Of a stretch of 64,000 nucleotides of DNA, positions 32,885 through 41,602 are shown piece by piece (position 1 is the first letter of the stretch; each line of letters begins with the position of its first letter). Below the pieces are notes generated by a model. It worked only from the letters and a program-made list of their open reading frames with translations. It was not told where the DNA came from and did no database searches. Source of the DNA: Saccharopolyspora shandongensis (GTDB taxonomy: Bacteria; Actinomycetota; Actinomycetes; Mycobacteriales; Pseudonocardiaceae); assembly GCF_900106995.1 (NCBI RefSeq), contig NZ_FNOK01000044.1, positions 1-64,000 of the forward strand, written 5' to 3'. The position numbers and the translations under genes are program-made.

Positions 32885-34143
32885 GTAGTCGCACTCTCCT
32901 CCTTCGCCTGCGGCGCACGCGACGCCCGGGCGCTGTGATGTGCGACAAACCCGAAGCCCACGAAGGCCAGCCCGGCCGCCACCGCGGCGGCCAGCGCCGG
33001 GCCGGAGAGGTCGAGCATCCAGCCCGCCAGGGGCGAGGCGATCGCCCCGCCCAGCGTGGTGGCGCTGGTCAACCAGCCGAACGCCTCGCTGCGCCGCTCA
33101 GCGGGCGCCAGGTCCGCGATCCGCCCGTTGCCCGCGGCCAGCGTCGGCGCGATCGCCGTGCCGCCGATCAACAGGATCGCGCCGACCAGCCACGGCGAGC
33201 CCGGATCGGCGATCGGCGGCAGCACCGGCACCAGCGCGGCCATCCCCAGCGCGCTCAGCAGAACCCGCAGCCACAGCCGCGGCCGCGCCGCGAAGCCGCC
33301 CGACACCAGGCCACCGGTCAGCGACCCGATCGCCCACACCATGGCCAGCAGCCCCGCGAGCTCCGGCGCACCGCGCTCCCGGGCCCAGCCGACGAGCACC
33401 AGGTCGATCGAGATCAGGCCGCCGACCAGCGCGGCGTAGAACAGCAGCAGAGACGTGAAGCCGCGCACCCGGAACAGCGAACCCGCCCTGCCGGCGCCGC
33501 TCGCGCCCTCCTTCGGCGCCTCGCGCAGTCCGGCGCGCAGCAAGGACGCCGCGAAGATGATCGATCCGAGCGCCGCCCAAGCCGCGCAGGCCAGCATCGC
33601 GACGACCGGGCCCCAGATCGCGACCACGAAGGTCGCCAGCATCGGCGCGACGACGAACAGCAGCTCCTGCAGCGTCGCCTCCACCGCGAAGGCCGCTTCC
33701 CGCGCCGGACCGTCGGTCAGCCGCGGCCAGATCGCCCGGCCGACCTGGGTGATCGGCGGGTGCGACAGCCCGGTGAACAGCGCAACGGGCAGGATCAGCC
33801 ACCACTGCGCCGGATCCGCCCAGCGCGTCACCAGCACCAGCGCCACCATCCCCAGCCCGGAGCCCAGGCCCGTCACGACCAGCAGCTTCGGCGCCGAGCT
33901 GCGATCGGCGGACCGGCCGCGCAGCGGTCCGGCGATGGCCTGGCCGACCGTCACCATCATCCCGATGACGCCGCCGATGGCGTACGAACCGGTCCAGTCG
34001 ACGACGAGGAAGGTCAGCACCATCGCCAACGCCGGCATGTGCAGGCGTCCCAGCAAGCTGAACGCCATCAGGCTCGACGCATGCGGAACCGCCGCGAGAA
34101 GTCGGTAGGGACGCAGCACGTGCCTCACTCTGGCTTCTGGCAC
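32881..34143 (-). CDS. MFS transporter, 420 aa
   Basis: Twelve hydrophobic segments with the MFS loop signature between helices 2 and 3 (GPLRGRSADRSSAPK, a GxxxDRxGRR/K variant). It resembles actinobacterial MFS exporters of the bacterial drug type. No soluble domain is attached. The start is uncertain: GTG at 34143 or an in-frame GTG at 34128, neither with a strong Shine-Dalgarno. It is translationally coupled to the DMT transporter. Confidence 0.85.
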   Translation of the reverse strand: MPEARVRHVLRPYRLLAAVPHASSLMAFSLLGRLHMPALAMVLTFLVVDWTGSYAIGGVIGMMVTVGQAIAGPLRGRSADRSSAPKLLVVTGLGSGLGMVALVLVTRWADPAQWWLILPVALFTGLSHPPITQVGRAIWPRLTDGPAREAAFAVEATLQELLFVVAPMLATFVVAIWGPVVAMLACAAWAALGSIIFAASLLRAGLREAPKEGASGAGRAGSLFRVRGFTSLLLFYAALVGGLISIDLVLVGWARERGAPELAGLLAMVWAIGSLTGGLVSGGFAARPRLWLRVLLSALGMAALVPVLPPIADPGSPWLVGAILLIGGTAIAPTLAAGNGRIADLAPAERRSEAFGWLTSATTLGGAIASPLAGWMLDLSGPALAAAVAAGLAFVGFGFVAHHSARASRAPQAKEESATT

Positions 34144-34293
34144 GCCCGTGCCGCTACCGAATTTCGTCGACCGCCCGCCGCCGGTGGGGCGCCGCTGATC
34201 GATACACCTGGTGGTGTGATGTTCATCCGCCCGCCCAACAGGCAGGCTTTCGTGACGAGATCACCGCGCGCTGTGACAAGGATCTTGTGCGCG

Positions 34294-34305
34294 AGCACAT
34301 GTGCT
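34294..34305. promoter_or_regulatory. AGCACATGTGCT palindrome
   Basis: A perfect 12-bp palindrome between the divergent MFS and TNT-domain genes, 111 bp before the latter's start. The regulator is unknown. Confidence 0.4.
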
Positions 34306-34415
34306 GGATGAACGGCACCGAACTCGCACACAGCGCACATGACCGCGCCCGCGTCGAGTAGCGTCTTGGCGGGGTGGAGTCGGGTTGCCTCGTCGAGAGG
34401 GGGAGGATGTCACCC

Positions 34416-36953
34416 ATGTCGCGTCCGACAGCGATCAGTCCGGAAGAGCAGGAGCAGATCGCCCGCAGGATCGGGGTTCTGCTGTTACAGGGCGCTCCCG
34501 AGGACTGGCAGGAGATCACGGTGGAGTACCGCGCCACCGGTGAGTACCACGACCTGCTGGGTGAGGTCGCCGCTCAGGACGGCAGCTCCCACCCCTGGGA
34601 GCCGCCGATCGAACTGCAGGAGATCTTCGAGCGCCTGCGCGAAGGCATGTACCGGCCCGATGTGGGCACCTGGCTCAGCGCCCTCTACGTCGTGGAGCGC
34701 CCGTCGAGCTACCGCATCGATATCAACTTCGATTCCGAACCGCAGTGGCACCGCCCGCTGCCGCGCGCTGCGTACGTCGACGAGCTGCGTCGCTACCCGC
34801 GCGCCGAGGAGAACATCCCGGACTGGATGCGGGACCGCTTCGACGGCACCGCCCAGTCCCAGCCCGCCGAGCCGCCGATCGCCGAGGCATCGACCGCTGA
34901 GCAGCCGGTCGCCGCGGCGCCGGTCCCGGAAGCTCCGGTGACCGAGGCACCGATCGTCGAGCTGCCGATCGCCGAGGCACCGGTCGTCGACCCGATCGAG
35001 CCCGAGACCCCACCAGCCGCCGAACCCGCCGTCGCCGAAACGCCGATCCCTGAGCCGGGGATCGACGAGCCGGCCGGCGGATTCCAGGTCGCCAACGTCT
35101 TCGACGACTACGACGAGCAGGGCCGCCCGGTCGTCGCCGAGCGCGAGCCGATCCCGACCGAAGAAGTCGGGGCGCTGCGCCAGTACCTGGAGAACGCCCC
35201 GATCGTGCTCGCCTCCCGCGAGGACGAGGAGGACCAGCTCGACCCGGAGCGCACCGCGTCCGTGCCGGGCACCTGGCACACCGACGGCACCTGGTTGTGG
35301 CCGGGCGCCATCGCCTTCTACCTGACGCAGTACGGCGTGCCGCCGGAGGCCGAGCTCGTCGAGCACATCCGCCGGCACGCCTTCCAGGTGCCCGAGGTCG
35401 ACGAGGCCACCCGCGACGCGGCCGTCAGCGAACTGCTCGACCAGCCCGCCGACGACCTCGACGGTGAGCTCGACCGCGAGCCGCAGGACTACGCCGAGCT
35501 CGTGGACGCCCCGAAGCCCGACTTCGACGACGAGGCGCTCGCCGAGCCCGAGCCGTCGGGCGGATCCCGGCACGTGCTCGACGAGACCGACGCGCCGGAC
35601 ACCCAGGAAGTGCTGGCCAAGCTGCACGACCGGCTCACCGACCACCAGGTGGACGGCAGCGGCTACCGCATCGGCAGCCACAGCCCGGACGCCTGGTGCC
35701 TGCTGGAGGACGGGGCCGACTGGGTCGTCACCGCCGGCTCCGACGACGGGGAGGACGTCCGGTTCGCCCGCGTCGACCACGCCGCGGCGTACCTGCTGGG
35801 CAGCCTCCTGATGGACCGGCCCGCGCCGACGCAGGTCGACGCGGCTGCGCCGCCGGCCGATCTGCCGCAGCGTTCCGCGCCGGACTTGCCGCAGCGGTCG
35901 CCGGAGATCGCCGACCTGCCGCAGCAGCCGGCGCCGGAGGTGCCTGACCTGCCACAACGTTCGGCACCGGAGGTCACGGACCTCCCGCAGCGCGCCGCAG
36001 AAGTGGCCGACCTCCCGCAGCGTGCCGCGGCGGAGGTCGCCGATCTCCCGCAGCGCGCCGCAGAGGTGACCGATCTGCCACAGCGTTCGGTGCCGGAACC
36101 GGATCATGGTGCGGCGAACCCGCTGTTCACCGCGAACCAGGAACCGAGTGGTGGACCGCAGGAACCGCCGCTGGACACCGCCGCGCAGGCGGGCGAAGAG
36201 GCGACGCGCTTCCAGCCCGCACCGCGCTTGGACCGGCCTGCGCCGCCGCAGTCGGCGCCGGCGGCTCCGCCGCCGCCGGTCGGGCAGCCCGTGCAGCCGC
36301 CGGTCGGCGGTCCGGGCGCACCGCCGCCGCTGCCGAAGCGTCAGCCGCGCCGGGAAAGCGGAGCGCCGGTGCCCCCGGCCGGAGGACCCGCGCAGGGTCT
36401 GGTCGGCGGCGCGGAGCGACGTCCGGGCCCCGGTGGGCCGGGCATGGCGGGGCCGCCCCGGCAGGGGCCGCCGCGTCCGCCGCAAGGCGGTCAGCCGGGC
36501 CAGCCGCAAGGCGGTCTGCCCGGTGCTCAGCCGCCGGGTGGTCTGCCCGGTGCTCAGCCGCCAGGCGGTCAGCCGCAGGGTGGTCAGCCGCAGGGCGGTC
36601 AGCAGATCCAGCCGCTCAGCGGTGAGCCGCCGCTGACGCTGTACCGGGACCGCCGGATCGTGATGCTGCAGCCGGGCACCGAACTGGACCGGTTCGGCGA
36701 GCCGAACGGCAACGTCACCTACACGATCCGCACGCCGTACACGCACCGTTCGCTGCCGCCGCAGTGGTCGAACCGCTCGTACTTCGCGTACCGGGTGCAG
36801 CGGCCGATCCAGGCGTTGCGCGGCACGGCGGTGCCGTGGTTCGAGCAGCCCGGCGGTGGCACGGCGTTCGTGCTCCCGACGACGATCGGCGACCTGCTCG
36901 CGGACGGCTCCCTGGCCGAGATGCCGGCCAACGACCGCCCACCCATGGAATAA
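34416..36953 (+). CDS. Multidomain protein with C-terminal TNT (NADase toxin) domain, 845 aa
   Basis: Residues about 1-140 look like a YezG/DUF600-type immunity fold (EDWQEITVEYR... GTWLSALYVVERPSSYRIDINF). About 145-220 is a Pro/Glu/Ala-rich linker. About 285-340 has GTWHTDGTWLWPGAIAFYL, and 416-465 GYRIGSHSPDAWCLLEDGADWVV, both unassigned small domains. About 481-561 holds eight DLPQ repeats, and 690-734 is GQP-rich. About 735-838 is the TNT domain: ELDRFGEPNGNVTY, HRSLPPQ, YRVQRPI, PWFEQPGGGTAF, with the Gln of QPGGG in the place reported essential in M. tuberculosis TNT. No signal peptide. The start at 34416 is 9 nt after GGGGGAGG. Confidence 0.85.
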   Translation: MSRPTAISPEEQEQIARRIGVLLLQGAPEDWQEITVEYRATGEYHDLLGEVAAQDGSSHPWEPPIELQEIFERLREGMYRPDVGTWLSALYVVERPSSYRIDINFDSEPQWHRPLPRAAYVDELRRYPRAEENIPDWMRDRFDGTAQSQPAEPPIAEASTAEQPVAAAPVPEAPVTEAPIVELPIAEAPVVDPIEPETPPAAEPAVAETPIPEPGIDEPAGGFQVANVFDDYDEQGRPVVAEREPIPTEEVGALRQYLENAPIVLASREDEEDQLDPERTASVPGTWHTDGTWLWPGAIAFYLTQYGVPPEAELVEHIRRHAFQVPEVDEATRDAAVSELLDQPADDLDGELDREPQDYAELVDAPKPDFDDEALAEPEPSGGSRHVLDETDAPDTQEVLAKLHDRLTDHQVDGSGYRIGSHSPDAWCLLEDGADWVVTAGSDDGEDVRFARVDHAAAYLLGSLLMDRPAPTQVDAAAPPADLPQRSAPDLPQRSPEIADLPQQPAPEVPDLPQRSAPEVTDLPQRAAEVADLPQRAAAEVADLPQRAAEVTDLPQRSVPEPDHGAANPLFTANQEPSGGPQEPPLDTAAQAGEEATRFQPAPRLDRPAPPQSAPAAPPPPVGQPVQPPVGGPGAPPPLPKRQPRRESGAPVPPAGGPAQGLVGGAERRPGPGGPGMAGPPRQGPPRPPQGGQPGQPQGGLPGAQPPGGLPGAQPPGGQPQGGQPQGGQQIQPLSGEPPLTLYRDRRIVMLQPGTELDRFGEPNGNVTYTIRTPYTHRSLPPQWSNRSYFAYRVQRPIQALRGTAVPWFEQPGGGTAFVLPTTIGDLLADGSLAEMPANDRPPME

Positions 36954-36968
36954 CCGATCCAGCTCAGC

Positions 36969-37015
36969 GCGAAGGGCGCCTGCGACCGGCAACGTCGGTC
37001 ACGGGCGCCCTTCGC
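36969..37015 (+). terminator. Terminator after the TNT-domain gene
   Basis: GCGAAGGGCGCC and GGCGCCCTTCGC arms enclose a second GACCG/CGGTC stem, 15 bp after the stop codon. Confidence 0.8.
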
Positions 37016-37191
37016 TCGTTCCGGGCTTCTCCTTGCCACGGCGGGCTTTTCGATTGCACCTCGGGTTCCATCGCCAAGGGCGGCGGAAACCCGATGCTGG
37101 AGCACCTACCAGAGGGCGAGGCGTAAGTCCCTTTCAGGTCAACGAGTTCCGGCGAGCTTCGCGCCGCGCGCGCTGCCCGACGCGCGGCCGG

Positions 37192-37782
37192 TCAGTCGAC
37201 GCGGAGGCCGTGGGCCGCTGCGAACGCGAGTGCCGTGATCGTGTCGATCCGGGCACCCCAGAGCTTCGCCTGCACCAGGGCATCGGCATCGACCCGAGCG
37301 TCGCGCAGGTCCGCATCGTCCAGCCGGGCACCGAGCATGCGGGCGCCGGTGAAGTCCGCCTCTCGGAGATCGCAGCGGCGCAGATCGCATTCGACGAGAT
37401 TGGCTTCCCGGAACCGGATTCCGCGCAGGTCCAAGCCGCGCAGATCCGCCTTGCCCATGCCGACCAGCGTCAGATCCGTCTCGCGCAGCGTCCAGGCGCG
37501 CAGGCGGCAGTCCACGAAGCTCGAACCGAGCAGGCTGCATCCATCCATTGTGGACTTCCCGAACACGGTGCGCTCGAACTTGCACGACCGGAACGCCGTC
37601 GCGACGTGCTTCGAGCCGTTGAGATCGGTGCCGGTGAAGACGCAGTCGGAGAACACGCAGTTGCGGGTGCTCAGGCCCGTCAGATCGGCGTCGGTGAAGT
37701 CGCAGCGCTCGAAGGTCCGGCCCTCCCACTGCTCGTCCGTCAGCACCGCGTCCTGGAAATCCTCGCCGACCAAACTCGTCAT
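37192..37782 (-). CDS. Pentapeptide-repeat protein, 196 aa
   Basis: Many A(D/N)LxX-type repeats run over nearly the whole length: CDFTDADLTGLSTRNCVFSDCVFTGTDL, GMGKADLRGLDLRGIRFREANLVECDLRRCDLREADFTGARMLGARL. This folds as a right-handed quadrilateral beta-helix. Members of this kind (Qnr/MfpA) can mimic DNA and protect gyrase, but many have other roles. The AGGAG lies only 1 nt from the ATG, so the in-frame TTG at 37773 may be the true start. It is divergent from a VOC gene. Confidence 0.87.
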   Translation of the reverse strand: MTSLVGEDFQDAVLTDEQWEGRTFERCDFTDADLTGLSTRNCVFSDCVFTGTDLNGSKHVATAFRSCKFERTVFGKSTMDGCSLLGSSFVDCRLRAWTLRETDLTLVGMGKADLRGLDLRGIRFREANLVECDLRRCDLREADFTGARMLGARLDDADLRDARVDADALVQAKLWGARIDTITALAFAAAHGLRVD

Positions 37783-37824
37783 GCTCCTAGAGTGGCACGG
37801 GACGCCGACCTTCCTGGAGGCACC

Positions 37825-38175
37825 ATGCGCGTGCGCCGAGTCGTACCCAACATCCACGCCGACGACCTCTCGGCCACCCGCGACTTCTACGTCGACACCC
37901 TGGGCTTCCAGGTCGTCATGGACCTCGGCTGGATCGTCACCGTGAGCGCACCCGACGATCCTCAGCGCCAGATCAGCATCATGAGCGACGACGCCACGGC
38001 GCCGACGCACCCGGACATGTCCGTCGAAGTCGACGACGTCGACGCGGCGCACGAGGAAGCCCTGCGGCGAGGCCACGAGATCGTGCACCCGCTGACCGAC
38101 GAGCCGTGGGGCGTCCGCCGCTTCTTCTGCCGCGACCCCAGCGGAACGGTGGTCAACATCCTGTCCCACCGGTGA
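37825..38175 (+). CDS. VOC/glyoxalase family protein, 116 aa
   Basis: RRVVPNIHADDLSATRDFYVDTLGFQVVMDLGWIVTVSA and HPDMSVEVDDVDAAHEEALRRG... GVRRFFCRDPSGTVVNIL are the standard halves of a bleomycin-resistance/glyoxalase domain. Metal-ligand positions are partly kept (His in the first strand, Asp-Pro-Ser-Gly near the end). GGAGG precedes the ATG. It is a single-gene unit next to the pentapeptide-repeat gene. Substrate unknown. Confidence 0.83.
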   Translation: MRVRRVVPNIHADDLSATRDFYVDTLGFQVVMDLGWIVTVSAPDDPQRQISIMSDDATAPTHPDMSVEVDDVDAAHEEALRRGHEIVHPLTDEPWGVRRFFCRDPSGTVVNILSHR

Positions 38176-38247
38176 GCATTAACAGCCGATCGTCGCGAGC
38201 GAATTAGTCCGTGGCGCCCTGCGGTGGGTTCTGCCAGCCTGCGCCGG

Positions 38248-38951
38248 GTGAATCCGATAGTGCTCGCGCATGCAGACCTCGACTTCAACGCGCCGATGTC
38301 GGACGCCCGCGCCGAAGAACTCATCGCCGCGCTGGCACCGCTGGACTCCGCCGAGATCGTCGATCTCGGCTGCGGACGGGCGGAGCTGCTGCTGCGACTG
38401 CTCGAAGCGGAACCGAGCGCGACCGGCATCGACACTACCGACGAAGAACTGTCCCGGGGCCGTCACAACGCCGAGGCTCGCGGTGTGGCCGAGCGGGTGC
38501 GGTTGGCGCAAGGCGACGCCTGCAGCTGGGACGGAACCGCGGACGTGGCGATCTCGATCGGCAGCAGCCACGCGTGGGGCGGCACCCGGCAGGCGCTCGA
38601 AGCGATCCGGCCACGACTGCGCCGCGGCGGCCGACTGCTCCTGGGCGAGGCCTTCCGGGACACCGCTTCGATGCGGAACGACTCGACGTGGACCTGTCGC
38701 TCGCCGAACTGGTCGAGCTCACCGAAGGATGCGGATTCCGCATGCTGCGGCTGGCCACCGCCGGCACCGACGAGTGGGACGGCTTCGAATCCCGCTGGTG
38801 CGGCGCCTTGGAGAAGTGGCTGCTGACCAACCCCACCGCGGCCGGACGCGACGAAGTCCGCGCCCTGGCCGACGAGCGCTGCACCAGGCGGCTGCGCGGA
38901 TACCGCGGCCTGGTCGGCTTCGCCTACCTCGTGCTTACCCCGGGCTCGTGA
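38248..38951 (+). pseudogene. Frameshifted SAM-dependent methyltransferase
   Basis: The N-terminal half (from GTG 38248) has AEIVDLGCGRAELLLRLLEAEPSATGIDT, a class I methyltransferase motif I, and RPRLRRGGRLLLGEAF. At about 38640-38700 the reading shifts: the matching C-terminal half (FDAERLDVDLSLAELVELTEGCGFRMLRLATAGTDEWDGFESRW... GFAYLVLTPGS) continues in a different frame to 38951. The shift corresponds to one lost base or two gained. It is either a real frameshift mutation or a sequencing error. In the first frame translation would continue to a stop at 38824-38826 with nonsense sequence. Confidence 0.75.
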
Positions 38952-38955
38952 GAGC

Positions 38956-39417
38956 TCAAGGCACGACGACGACCGGCCGGACCGCCTCGACGACCAGCGT
39001 CGCCGGCACGGTGCCGAGCAGTCCGCCGCGCCGGCGGGACCGGCCGACCACGATCAGGTCCGCCCGGTACTGCTCGGCGACCTGCTCCAGGCCGACGGCC
39101 GGGTCGCCGCGGTGGTGCACGAAGTCCCAATCTATGTCCACCCACTTCAGGTGGGACACGACTTCCTTCTTCAGCTCTTCGACCAGGCTCTCGGCCGCCT
39201 CGCTGGCCACGGCTACGCCCATCGGCGACCAGTAGGCGACGCCGCCCACCGCCTCGACGTAGACCAGCACCAGGCGGGCACGCTCCCGCCTGGCCAGGCC
39301 GGCCGCCCACGCCGCGGCGTGGAAGCTCGCCGGGCTGCCGTCCATGCCCACGACGATGCCGCCCAGTCCGTCCTTGCCGATCTCGAATTCCCGCTCGGTC
39401 TTGTCGCCTTCGGCCAC
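38956..39417 (-). CDS. Universal stress protein (UspA family), 153 aa
   Basis: GGIVVGMDGSPASFHAAAWAAGLARRERARLVLVYV opens the Usp fold, and DLIVVGRSRRRGGLLGTVPATLVVEAVRPVVVV carries the G-x2-G-x-(8-9)-G-(S/T) ATP-binding type motif in a slightly altered form. One Usp domain. The GTG start at 39417 is preferred because the longer alternative (ATG 39489) would overlap the divergent peptidase gene. Its stop is 4 bp from the end of the methyltransferase gene, tail to tail. Confidence 0.85.
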   Translation of the reverse strand: MAEGDKTEREFEIGKDGLGGIVVGMDGSPASFHAAAWAAGLARRERARLVLVYVEAVGGVAYWSPMGVAVASEAAESLVEELKKEVVSHLKWVDIDWDFVHHRGDPAVGLEQVAEQYRADLIVVGRSRRRGGLLGTVPATLVVEAVRPVVVVP

Positions 39418-39474
39418 GCGGAGATGGTAGTGGGCGCGCGTCGAGCCGGTGGACGCATACGACACACTCGAAAC

Positions 39475-40752
39475 GTGAACGGCGCGCATACACCCTCCGA
39501 CCTCGAACGTCGCGTTCTCGACGCGGTGGACGTGAACGGGATTCTGGACGACCTGCGAGAACTCGTCGCGATCCCCAGCGTCGGCGGCACCGGCGGCGAA
39601 CACGACGCCCAGCAGTGGTGCGCCGACAAGCTCGGCTCGCTGGGACACCGGGTGGACCACTGGCGCATCGACGTCCCGGTCCTCGCCGAGGAGCCCGGAT
39701 TCCCCGGGCAGGAAGCCGATCGCGACGTCGCCTACGGCTGCGTCGGCGTGCACGGGGACGGCCCGGAGCCCGCGCTGATCTTCTGCGGGCACACGGACGT
39801 CGTCCCGCCCGGCGATCTCGACCGGTGGCCGAACCGCGACCCGTACGCATTGCGCGTCGCGGACGGCATTGCCGCCGGCCGGGGCACCTGCGACATGAAG
39901 GGCGGGCTGGCCGCGATCTTCGGTGCGCTGCAGGCCCTGCGCTCCGCCGGGATCCAGCTCGCCCAGCCGGTGGCCGTGCACACCGTCGTCGGCGAGGAGG
40001 ACGGCGGCCTGGGGGCGTTCGCGACGCTCCAGCGAGGCCATCGCGGTGCCGCGTGCGTCCTGGCCGAGCCGAGCTCGGGCACGATCGTGGCCGCGAACGG
40101 CGGCTCGCTCACGTTCCGGCTCGAAGTCGCCGGTCAGAGCACTCACGGTTCCACCCGCTACCGCGGCGTGAGCGCGCTGGACAAGCTCGCCGCCCTGCTC
40201 CCGGCACTGCGTGAGCTGGAGGCCCGCCGCAACGCCGACCCCGACCCGCTGGTGGCACACCTGGAAGTGCCGTACCCGCTGTCGATCGGCATGGCGAAGG
40301 CCGGCGACTGGGCCAGCACGGTGCCGGACCTCGCGATCGCTGAAGGCCGCTACGGCGTGCGGCTCGACGAGTCGATCCCCGCCGCCAAGGCCGAGTTCGA
40401 AGCCGCCATCGCGCAGGCCTGCGCCGCCGACCTGTGGCTCTCAGAACACCCGGTGCGGGTGAGCTGGCCCGGCGGGATGTTCGCCAGCGGACGGCTGCCC
40501 GAAGGACACCGGCTGCTCGCCGAAACCCAGGACGCCGCGGCAACAGCCGGAGCGCCCCGCCCAACGGCGGTAGGCGCCCCGTACGGAACCGACCTGCGGC
40601 TTTACGCGGCCGCCGGAGTTCCGACGCTCCAGTACGGGCCCGGAGACATCCGCTACGCACACGCGCACGACGAGCACGTCGCGATCGCGGAGCTGGAACG
40701 GGCTGCGCGCGCCTACGCCTTGCTCGCGATCCGCCGCTGCGGCATCGCCTGA
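39475..40752 (+). CDS. M20-family metallopeptidase/deacylase (ArgE/DapE-like), 425 aa
   Basis: Zinc-ligand motifs are in order: FCGHTDVVPPG (His, Asp), GRGTCDMKGGLAA (bridging Asp), VVGEEDGGLGAF (catalytic Glu-Glu). A dimerisation domain with GQSTHGSTRYRG lies between, and the C-terminal YAHAHDEHVAIAELE provides the last His. This fits the ArgE/DapE/acetylornithine-deacetylase group; specificity for N-acyl amino acids is probable but not fixed. GTG start. Divergent from the Usp gene with 57 bp between starts. Confidence 0.88.
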   Translation: MNGAHTPSDLERRVLDAVDVNGILDDLRELVAIPSVGGTGGEHDAQQWCADKLGSLGHRVDHWRIDVPVLAEEPGFPGQEADRDVAYGCVGVHGDGPEPALIFCGHTDVVPPGDLDRWPNRDPYALRVADGIAAGRGTCDMKGGLAAIFGALQALRSAGIQLAQPVAVHTVVGEEDGGLGAFATLQRGHRGAACVLAEPSSGTIVAANGGSLTFRLEVAGQSTHGSTRYRGVSALDKLAALLPALRELEARRNADPDPLVAHLEVPYPLSIGMAKAGDWASTVPDLAIAEGRYGVRLDESIPAAKAEFEAAIAQACAADLWLSEHPVRVSWPGGMFASGRLPEGHRLLAETQDAAATAGAPRPTAVGAPYGTDLRLYAAAGVPTLQYGPGDIRYAHAHDEHVAIAELERAARAYALLAIRRCGIA

Positions 40753-40775
40753 TCCACCCCCTCAGCTCACTGTGA

Positions 40776-41063
40776 TCACGAAGCCGGCGTCGCAGCCTTC
40801 TTGAAGATCTCGAACACCGCCAGGTAGTTCTTGTCGCCGTAGCCCTCAGCGATCGCCCGCTCGGCGATCGTCGCCATCTGCCGCGGCAGGTCGGTGTGGA
40901 CGCCCTGCTCCACGCAGGTACGGGCGATGTGCTCGAGCGCGTTCAGGCTCATCTCCATGGTGCCCAGGTCACCGGGGTAGTTCCGCGCGTCCAGATCGGA
41001 CGCCTGCCCGACGAGGGCCGAGTTCACCACCGTGGGCATGAACCACTTGATCGCGAGGTGTCA
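40776..41063 (-). pseudogene. Truncated NADP-dependent reductive aminase/imine reductase-like gene
   Basis: The sequence (ATG 41039, or in-frame reading from just after a TGA near 41064) has the C-terminal helical domain of imine reductase-type dehydrogenases: YPGDLGTMEMSLNALEHIARTCVEQGVHTDLPRQMATIAERAIAEGYGDKNYLAVFEIFKK. The whole N-terminal Rossmann domain is missing, and an in-frame TGA precedes the remaining part. Upstream DNA shows no GxGxxG remnant. It is therefore a gene remnant; a short 87-residue product may still be made. Confidence 0.75.
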
Positions 41064-41602
41064 GCAGGTGTCGACGATCTGGAGGCCTGCGACGCGATCG
41101 GTGCCGCGAGGCTCGACTTCTCCTGATATTGCTCGCGAATTCGGGGCCGGCGAACACTGCGACTCGGCCGCCAAAGGCCCAAAAGCCGAGCAGCACTCCC
41201 CGAATGCCATTGGCGGCTATCGGTATCGCGAGATCCGCTCCGCGTGTGCTCATTCCGCTGCCGGGCATCGCCACACCGACGGCGAGGCTGATTCCCCGTT
41301 CCATCAACGTGTTGAGGTTCCGGTGACGACCCCGGTCTCCGGCATAGCGCGGCGACGGCTCCTAATTCCTCCACAGCACAGGCCCGATTTCTTCTCGCGG
41401 GACGCTGCGAGGGCCGAACTGGCCCGGGCACGGTATGCCGGCACGCACGTCGTGCCCGGGCTCTTGGCGTTTCCAGTGTCCGCCGGCCAGACGAGGGAAC
41501 AACACTCTGGGAGGGAGAAGTGTCCTTCCGCTGCCGGTCGAGCATGGTCGACGCCCCGGTTCGGTGGCCGCAGTCATCAGCGAGATGCGAGGCTCGCCGC
41601 AG
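41064..41602. other. 539-bp region without a supportable gene
   Basis: It lies between the truncated reductase and the dnaE2 stop. Several overlapping open frames exist but none has a motif, Shine-Dalgarno or consistent codon bias. It may be decayed coding DNA left from the event that removed the reductase N-terminus. Confidence 0.45.

Noticed and set aside
34407-34409. Earlier ATG for the TNT-domain gene
   Set aside because: It abuts the GGGGGAGG Shine-Dalgarno with no spacing; the ATG at 34416 has the proper 9-nt distance.
38640-38700. Programmed ribosomal frameshift in the methyltransferase
   Set aside because: No slippery heptamer or obvious downstream pseudoknot; a plain mutation or sequence error is simpler.
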